Assembly (NCBI GenBank): GCA_019359355.1
Contig: JAHHHM010000019.1
Location: 78,915 to 142,914, forward strand
Origin: Microcoleus vaginatus WJT46-NPBG5
GTDB taxonomy: Bacteria > Cyanobacteriota > Cyanobacteriia > Cyanobacteriales > Oscillatoriaceae
Reading direction: 5' to 3'
DNA: 64,000 bases
A model generated the notes under the pieces. The model worked only from the letters and a program-made list of their open reading frames with translations. It was not told the DNA's origin and did not search any database. The position numbers were made by a program, and so were the translations under genes. Shown here piece after piece: positions 58,818-64,000 of the stretch (the stretch's first letter is position 1; each line of letters begins with the position of its first letter).

Positions 58818-59591
58818 TTAAGCAAACGCTGAGGAACCAAAATCCGGCGGAATATCCTGTATCCGTTCAGGCCCAATCGCCTGTAGTGCCTCTTTGAGCG
58901 AAATATCACCCGTGTACAGCGCACGTCCGATAATGACGCCGGTGACTCCCACAGATTCGAGCGCCAGCAAACTCAACAAATCAGTAATCGAACTCACCCC
59001 ACCAGAGGCAATAATTGGGATGTCAACCGCATCGGCAATTTCTCGCAAAGCCGGCATATTTGGCCCTTGCATCGTCCCATCCCGGTAAATATCCGTATAG
59101 ATAATGGCCGCCGCCCCATGTTTGGCCATCTGCTGAGCTAAATCTGTTGCCAGCACCTCAGACGTTTCCAACCAGCCTCGCGTGGCCACTTTACCATCAC
59201 GGGCGTCAATCCCAACAATAATCTGGCCGGGAAACTCTTCGCACAATTGCCACACCAACTGCGGTTTCTCCACCGCCACCGTCCCTAAAATCGCTCGCTG
59301 CACACCCAAAGACAACAGATCGGCAACGGCAGCGTAATCTCGCAAGCCGCCGCCCAGTTGCACCGGCACCGAAACCGTCCGTACAATTTCTGCAATCGCC
59401 TGCCGGTTTACCAACGCGCCCGTCTTTGCCCCATCGAGATCCACCAAATGCAACCGCGTCGCACCTTGATCGACCCACTGTTTAGCCACCGCAACAGGAT
59501 CTTCATTAAACGTTTGCGATTGCGAATAATCTCCCTGATACAGCCGCACACACCGACCTTCTAACAAATCGATTGCTGGAATAACATCCAT
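58818..59591 (-). CDS. hisA: ProFAR isomerase HisA
   Basis: Phosphoribosylformimino-5-aminoimidazole carboxamide ribotide isomerase, fourth step of histidine synthesis. TIM barrel with catalytic Asp near the start ([16 protein letters not shown]), phosphate-binding loops [10 protein letters not shown] and [10 protein letters not shown], and the second catalytic Asp in [19 protein letters not shown] 59591 gives 257 residues, the usual length; an upstream frame start at 59624 is not needed. No other his gene is adjacent, as is common in cyanobacteria. Confidence 0.96.
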   Translation of the reverse strand: MDVIPAIDLLEGRCVRLYQGDYSQSQTFNEDPVAVAKQWVDQGATRLHLVDLDGAKTGALVNRQAIAEIVRTVSVPVQLGGGLRDYAAVADLLSLGVQRAILGTVAVEKPQLVWQLCEEFPGQIIVGIDARDGKVATRGWLETSEVLATDLAQQMAKHGAAAIIYTDIYRDGTMQGPNMPALREIADAVDIPIIASGGVSSITDLLSLLALESVGVTGVIIGRALYTGDISLKEALQAIGPERIQDIPPDFGSSAFA

Positions 59592-59826
59592 GAGCGATTT
59601 CCCCGTTGCTGAACAATCATTCATTCTAGTAAACAGCTACCCGTCACAGGTTGGCTTGTTCGCTGTCAAGTTTTGCTTCTGAACCTTTTATTTTTAACAG
59701 AATTTTTCCCCCGATATTCCCGTAAACGGTATAACTGCTCATTTCCTAACTCACTGAAAAAAGAGCCAAAGCTCAGTAACCTGTTAGAAACTTGAATCGA
59801 ACTCACCCTTTACAAATTCAGCAAAC

Positions 59827-61263
59827 ATGAGCGCATACGGCATCGATGTTTCAGATTTTCAGGAAAACGTCAATTGGCGGGCAGTTGCCAATGATGGCAT
59901 TTCCTTTGCCTTTATCAAAGCCACTGAAGGCACAACCTTTGTCGCCGATAGCTTCGCAACCAATTGGGCTGGTGCTAAGGCAGCCGGTTTGCTGCGGGGT
60001 GCATACCACTTCTTTCGCCCCCAAAGCAATGCTCAAGCGCAAGCGCAGCATTTCCTCAAAATCGTCAAAATGCAGCCCGGAGATTTGCCGGCAGTCTTAG
60101 ATATCGAATCCACCGGCAGCATGAGTGCCAGCGCAATCGCCACCGGCATGGCAACATGGTTATCCACCGTCGAGAAAGCAACCGGACGCAAACCGATTAT
60201 CTACACCTATCCCGGATTCTGGCAACGAATCGGCGATCTACAGCGTTTCTCAGACTATCCCCTGTGGATCGCGCATTACACCAGCGACTCAGCCCCTTGG
60301 ATCACCGGCGGCTGGGATACCTGGACAATGTGGCAATACACCGACTCTGGGCGGGTGAATGGAGTCTCTGGCGGTGTGGACATCAATCGCTTCCAAAGCT
60401 CACGGGAAGGTCAAACCAGCTCCATCGTTAAGCTTTGCCAGCAATGTTTGCAAAAAAAAGGCTTCAATCCTGGAAGCATTGATGGTTATTTTAGTGCCAA
60501 TACTAAAAAAGCGGTCGTTGCTTTTCAGAGGGCAATGGGACTTGAAGCTGATGGCATCGTTGGGGTTCAAACGTGGACGGCACTCATGGACAATAGTGCG
60601 ATGCCCAAACCGGCACCCACACCGATCCCAACACCAATACCGGCACCGCAACCGACACCCATCCCAACCCCAACACCGGCACCTCCCACCCCGTCCCAAT
60701 ACATTATTAGTCTGGTGGATGCCGGTAAATACTATCAAGGCTTGCCCAACCAAAATCAAGCCCTTGAGTGGCTGCAAAGGCAAATTCCTCAAGCCATCCT
60801 CAGCGAATTTTCTAAAAAATGGCGAAACTCAAAATTTCACGTCCCCATTCGCCTGCTTGACGTGTTCAAGTTTTATCAAGGTTTGACCAATCAAAATCAA
60901 TCATTACAGTGGTTGCAGGGGCGAATCTCTTTACCCACCTTGCAGGAATTTGCCCAAAAGTGGCGCACTCCCACGACCTCGTCCCAATCAACACTCATCC
61001 GTCTGGTTGATGTTTGCCTCTACTATCAGAGCCGGCTTAACCAAAATCAGGCGCTTGATTGGTTGCAAAAGCAAATTCCTGCCGCCACCCTACAAGAGTT
61101 TGCCCGCCGATGGCGCAATTCCACCTCAACAGCACCCATTCGTTTGATTGATGTGTGCAAGTTTTATCAAGCTAAGCCCAATCAAACTCAGGCACTTAAC
61201 TGGCTGCAAACGCAAATATCTCAAGCGACACTGATTTATTTTGCGCGTCGGTGGCGCGGATAA
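59827..61263 (+). CDS. GH25 muramidase with PG-binding domain and four-fold C-terminal repeat
   Basis: A 478-residue cell-wall enzyme. Residues 1-190: glycoside hydrolase family 25 (YGIDVSDFQENVNW; catalytic region LPAVLDIESTGS; WQYTDSGRVNGVSGGVDINR). About 200-260: peptidoglycan-binding domain (FNPGSIDGYFSANTKKAVVA). A Pro/Thr linker (about 263-295) follows. Residues 296-478 are four repeats of about 45 residues with pattern (I/L)-R-L-x-D-V-x-x-(F/Y)-Y-Q ... NQ-x-QAL-x-WLQ ... TLQEFARRWR. I recognise no family for the repeat; it may bind the wall. No signal peptide is evident. Confidence 0.92.
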   Translation: MSAYGIDVSDFQENVNWRAVANDGISFAFIKATEGTTFVADSFATNWAGAKAAGLLRGAYHFFRPQSNAQAQAQHFLKIVKMQPGDLPAVLDIESTGSMSASAIATGMATWLSTVEKATGRKPIIYTYPGFWQRIGDLQRFSDYPLWIAHYTSDSAPWITGGWDTWTMWQYTDSGRVNGVSGGVDINRFQSSREGQTSSIVKLCQQCLQKKGFNPGSIDGYFSANTKKAVVAFQRAMGLEADGIVGVQTWTALMDNSAMPKPAPTPIPTPIPAPQPTPIPTPTPAPPTPSQYIISLVDAGKYYQGLPNQNQALEWLQRQIPQAILSEFSKKWRNSKFHVPIRLLDVFKFYQGLTNQNQSLQWLQGRISLPTLQEFAQKWRTPTTSSQSTLIRLVDVCLYYQSRLNQNQALDWLQKQIPAATLQEFARRWRNSTSTAPIRLIDVCKFYQAKPNQTQALNWLQTQISQATLIYFARRWRG

Positions 61264-61286
61264 TCCAAAACACTTGCTGTTAATTA

Positions 61287-61328
61287 TTCTGGTTGGAGTG
61301 AATTGCCGGCACTTTGCCCCAACCAGAA
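61287..61328. other. Stem-loop between convergent genes
   Basis: A perfect 10-bp inverted repeat (TTCTGGTTGG 61287-61296, CCAACCAGAA 61319-61328) with a 22-base loop lies between the GH25 gene and the zinc-ribbon gene. No T-run follows, so termination is only possible, not clear. Confidence 0.5.
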
Positions 61329-61440
61329 GTTTCCCGCATTTACCGTTAAAAAAATGCGGCACAGATTCCGCCAAAAAAGGGTCTTTTAGCTAACTGTGCC
61401 GGCAGGGTTTAATTTTTTAATTCAGATAAAAACTCAAATT

Positions 61441-61734
61441 CTACCGATACACAATTCGGTCTTCTCCATCCTTCGCCGTCACATTTTCATAAACCCCTTG
61501 ATCGCGTTTCACCAGCTTAGACATCCCGGCACTCTTGTAATCACTGTCCGATGTTGGGACACTCAGCCTTGGCACGCTAAGCAGCCGGCGCACTGGAGCA
61601 TCTTCCGGAGTGTTGCCGATTTCACATTTAGCCAACTTGCACACGTCACCCCAGGTCTTAACTTCCTGGTTCATACTGTGCATAACTTCGACCTTCTGGT
61701 TATTGTTAGGACAGAAATAATCGTAGAGAGGCAT
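61441..61734 (-). CDS. Small FmdB-type zinc-ribbon protein
   Basis: A 97-residue protein beginning MPLYDYFCPNNNQKVEVMHS, the start of the FmdB/CxxC_CxxC_SSSS family. The first CxxC is degenerate (CPNNN) but DVCKLAKCE supplies a Cys-x3-Cys later, so zinc binding may be altered. Conserved in cyanobacteria; function unknown. Confidence 0.8.
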   Translation of the reverse strand: MPLYDYFCPNNNQKVEVMHSMNQEVKTWGDVCKLAKCEIGNTPEDAPVRRLLSVPRLSVPTSDSDYKSAGMSKLVKRDQGVYENVTAKDGEDRIVYR

Positions 61735-62091
61735 GGCGAAAAACTTGATTGCAACGAATGAGATTGCTGTTACAAACCAGTATATAGCAACCCTAAATTG
61801 TTTGTGAACACGAAAAATCCTGGTTTTTCTATAAAACCGGCTTTCTCACCTCACGAGGTTTACAAATCAGATAGCAGTCCTATAGGGCAGTTTTTCTCAA
61901 AATTCAGACTCCGGGCTGATTGCTCCTCACCCTCCCCACCTGACAAAATAACACCATCTGTAGATTTTTCGGCCATAAACTGGCATTACGGGATCGGCAG
62001 AGTTGGATGAGGACTCTCTAACCTGTCTTGGAAAAATTTACACGAGGCGATTGCTTTATGGGGTTGGGCACGGCACAAAAGTGGGGGAATA
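61735..62091. other. Divergent promoter region, zinc-ribbon / TspO-like gene
   Basis: Contains promoters for both genes. No repeat or small gene recognised. Confidence 0.35.
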
Positions 62092-62568
62092 ATGATTATT
62101 AAATCTTGGATGGTGATTGGCGGCGTTACTTTCTTGGTTGCCCTAGGCAGTAACTTGATTACGCCAAAGGATGTTAAGTGGTTCAAGCACCTACAGCGCC
62201 CAAGATGGCTAACGTTTGAGCCGCTGATTCCTGTTATTTGGACTATCGTCTTTATTTGTGGGGCTTGGTCAGCTTATATTATTTGGGAAAAAGACCCAGG
62301 AAGCCAGAAAACTTGGTTATTGATGGCTTTTTACCTGTTAGTAGAAATTGCAATTGTTGCCTACAATCCCGGAATGTTGAGGCTGCGGAGTCTCAAAGCC
62401 GGCACCATTATTGGGGCAACCGGCACCCTTTTAGGTTTACTGTTACTACTAACCGTATGGCCGATTTCTGGATGGGCTGCTGCTCTACTCCTTCCCTATG
62501 TCATTTGGAGTCCCATTGGCACTTTTACAACTTGGGAGATGATTCGCCTCAATCCTGCGGATCAGTAG
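62092..62568 (+). CDS. TspO/MBR family membrane protein
   Basis: A 158-residue protein with five hydrophobic spans (VIGGVTFLVALGSNLI, LIPVIWTIVFICGAWSAYII, LLMAFYLLVEIAIVAY, TIIGATGTLLGLLLLLTVW, ALLLPYVIWSPIGTFTTWEM), Trp-rich, matching the TspO (tryptophan-rich sensory protein) family that binds porphyrins and responds to stress. The match is looser than for canonical TspO. GGGGGAAT just before ATG 62092 sets the start. Confidence 0.75.
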   Translation: MIIKSWMVIGGVTFLVALGSNLITPKDVKWFKHLQRPRWLTFEPLIPVIWTIVFICGAWSAYIIWEKDPGSQKTWLLMAFYLLVEIAIVAYNPGMLRLRSLKAGTIIGATGTLLGLLLLLTVWPISGWAAALLLPYVIWSPIGTFTTWEMIRLNPADQ

Positions 62569-62993
62569 GCTAGAAGCTAGGGGCTAGGGAATTTCGTAGT
62601 TACGCTTCGCGACTCTCCGTTTCACTATCCCTACCAAGCCGAGCAATTTGAGTTCAGCACGAAAAGTAACAAAATGTTCGGCAACAATTTTCATATCCGA
62701 ATGCTTTGCCCTGAGCGGGTCGATTCTCAGTTACGCGAAGTCCCTTTTGTCAATAGCAACTAAATTAATCGACTGGCGCTTTACTTTGAGTGATTCTGCC
62801 ACGGAGCTAGATGTGTCGCGCAGGAGTAAACGCAAAAAACCTCCTGATTTGTTAGTTGTCATTGCATTCCAACCCGTCAGGAGGTTTTTAGATTCGATAC
62901 TTGGCTGAAATTTTTACTTAAGTAGAGACCAATGATTGCACCTTGAAATTCTCACAAGCGTTACAATCGATCTAAACTTTTTTTTAAAGGCAT
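62569..62993. other. Intergenic region with bidirectional hairpin
   Basis: Holds an inverted repeat AAAAAACCTCCTGA (62834-62847) with TCAGGAGGTTTTT (62877-62889), with a 29-base loop. A-run before and T-run after let it act as a terminator in either direction, and it lies between convergent TspO-like and ChaB genes. An 86-codon plus-strand frame spans it but has no family and is rejected. Confidence 0.55.
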
Positions 62994-63242
62994 CTAGTTG
63001 CCACCAGACTGAATTGATTTGCGGGTCTGGTTGCTTTGTTGAGGCCGACGATGCCACTTGCCATCGTCACCCTTTTGGTAGTCATGTTCTACGGTGTTCA
63101 TCGCAACGCGGCGGGCAGCATCTTCATCCATCCCGTTTGACATGGCGCTATTCAAGGCAGCTAGATAAATTTGTTGAGACCCTTCAAGCATTTGGTCTTT
63201 AAGTTCTGCCGGCAACTCTTTTACTTGTTGTGTATCAGCCAT
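62994..63242 (-). CDS. ChaB family protein
   Basis: An 82-residue soluble protein with the ChaB core (LPAELKDQMLEGSQQIYLAA, DEDAARRVAMNTVEHDY, KWHRRP). ChaB is annotated as a cation transport regulator, but the role is not settled. GGAG eight bases before ATG 63242 supports the start. Confidence 0.9.
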   Translation of the reverse strand: MADTQQVKELPAELKDQMLEGSQQIYLAALNSAMSNGMDEDAARRVAMNTVEHDYQKGDDGKWHRRPQQSNQTRKSIQSGGN

Positions 63243-63610
63243 GAAAACACTCCTAACTACTATTTAAGTTTCTCAACTATTATCGTAATCAATGAAGCTA
63301 GAAAAATCGTCGATCTAAAGGATAAAGATTCTGATAGATTTTCTCTATCTAAAGCATGATAGAATATTGATAAATTAAAAATATATTCTATCTAAGGGAT
63401 AACTTTTTTTGAAAACCTGTCATTCTAAAGCATGATAGTTTCGTTAATTTTCTAAGTATCGACAAAAACATAAACAAATTAAATCCACAGAAAATTGCAT
63501 AAATGAGCCTCCTTGCTCTGTAACTGTTCGTTTGACCGGCAAAACGAGTTTATCTATGATAAAATTCTAAATTTTGTTCATCTTTTCTCTCAAAAATAAG
63601 TTTAATTAAA
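63243..63610. other. Divergent promoter region with direct repeats
   Basis: TCTAAAGCATGATAG occurs at 63348-63362 and 63424-63438, 76 bases apart, and a degenerate third copy is near 63313. Very AT-rich. Could be regulator sites for the chaB and lipoprotein genes. Confidence 0.5.
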
Positions 63611-63931
63611 ATGAAAAAAATACTAATCCTCGTAATTTATTCTTGCCTTTTATTTTCTGTAGCCGCACTTCTTGTAAGCTGTGGCGAAGTTTCTAGCAGT
63701 CAAAACAGCCAACCCCCTGAAAATAATCACTCACAACCTGAGACAGATGCCGTTGATACCATTCAATTTAAACTAAAGGATGGAACAAATACCTTTGCAA
63801 TTGAGCCAATTCTGGGTGGGGCAAAATTCCTAGATGCGACTGAAAAAGAAATTGCTCGGTTTACAATTGGAAGTGATACCAAATCCGGTTTATATAAGCA
63901 ACTAAAGCATCAACCACTGTTTAACCAATGA
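63611..63931 (+). CDS. Small lipoprotein, possibly truncated by repeat
   Basis: A 106-residue protein with a lipobox (LLVSC, Cys at about 24) after a hydrophobic signal (ILVIYSCLLFSVAALL), then a Ser/Gln/Pro-rich spacer and a beta-rich part (IQFKLKDGTNTFAIEPILGG). The last about 18 codons come from the sequence shared with the MITE-like element end (63873 on), so the original C terminus may have been replaced. No named family recognised. Confidence 0.75.
   Translation: MKKILILVIYSCLLFSVAALLVSCGEVSSSQNSQPPENNHSQPETDAVDTIQFKLKDGTNTFAIEPILGGAKFLDATEKEIARFTIGSDTKSGLYKQLKHQPLFNQ
63873..63890. repeat. Second copy of the MITE-like element end
   Basis: GTGATACCAAATCCGGTT is identical to 51172-51189. 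No matching inverted partner is seen before the window ends, so this may be a truncated copy or an element that continues differently. Confidence 0.6.
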
Positions 63932-64000
63932 TAGTTGGTTAAGTTTTTGATCTCCTCTTTCATTTCCTGAAGGATACAACATCTGTTTATTAACGCCTCT

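Noticed and set aside
62648..62908. 86-codon plus-strand frame spanning the bidirectional hairpin
   Set aside because: It reads through a terminator-like palindrome and has no recognisable homology.

Overview
The window is a chromosomal segment from a cyanobacterium, most likely filamentous and of the Oscillatoriales/Microcoleus type. The evidence is a photosystem II assembly factor (psb28), a ferredoxin-type heme oxygenase for bilin synthesis, the cyanobacterial ATP synthase gene order (atp1-atpI-H-G-F-D-A-C), a DUF760 protein, a group 2 sigma factor, Mo-nitro_C proteins, a Ser/Thr kinase-AAA-histidine kinase fusion, and intergenic heptanucleotide tandem repeats (STRRs). The words GCCGGC and GCCGGT recur very often, both in genes and between them. 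The lineage call is inference; no rRNA or tRNA was seen to settle it.

Layout. 1-6 kb: the start of a CheW-like gene running off the left edge, an AT-rich gap, glutathione reductase (gor) and carB. 6-10.4 kb: a minus-strand module (XRE-type HTH protein plus a large GAF/PAS hybrid histidine kinase) bracketed by two 43-bp direct repeats. 10.6-19.2 kb: small membrane protein, sigma factor, DUF760, mutY, then minus-strand CAP-RTX protein, moaB, psb28, a beta-helix/SLH protein, a membrane-anchored unknown and rpoZ. 19.6-25.7 kb: a GDSL esterase and a four-gene Gld-like ABC operon (ATPase, permease, GldG-like, DUF4340) in which the last two proteins carry Pro/Thr-rich tandem repeats. 26-31 kb: heme oxygenase, two Mo-nitro_C paralogues, a YwqG-like protein, a cupin and an SLH protein. 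31-40 kb: a membrane-anchored tandem gamma-carbonic-anhydrase-like protein, mfd, a CNNM/CorC-type protein, cdd, and a SHOCT-repeat gene broken by an in-frame TGA.

40-64 kb: a response regulator/histidine kinase pair, an unknown protein, an orphan ABC-2 permease, the ATP synthase operon, a Uma2-type nuclease-fold protein, a VanX-type dipeptidase, an 1862-residue signalling protein, hisA, a GH25 muramidase with a four-fold C-terminal repeat, a zinc-ribbon protein, a TspO-like protein, ChaB and a small lipoprotein at the right edge.

Most content is housekeeping (energy, nucleotide metabolism, repair, histidine, redox) mixed with sensory kinases and cell-envelope proteins. No phage, CRISPR array or intact transposase was seen. 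The points most worth checking are the different heptamer repeats in most ATP synthase spacers, a 90-bp duplication that copies the end of atpA, the nonsense-interrupted SHOCT gene, the double gamma-CA-like protein, the unrecognised four-fold repeat in the GH25 protein, the repeat-flanked kinase module, and a MITE-like element whose end recurs inside the last gene.
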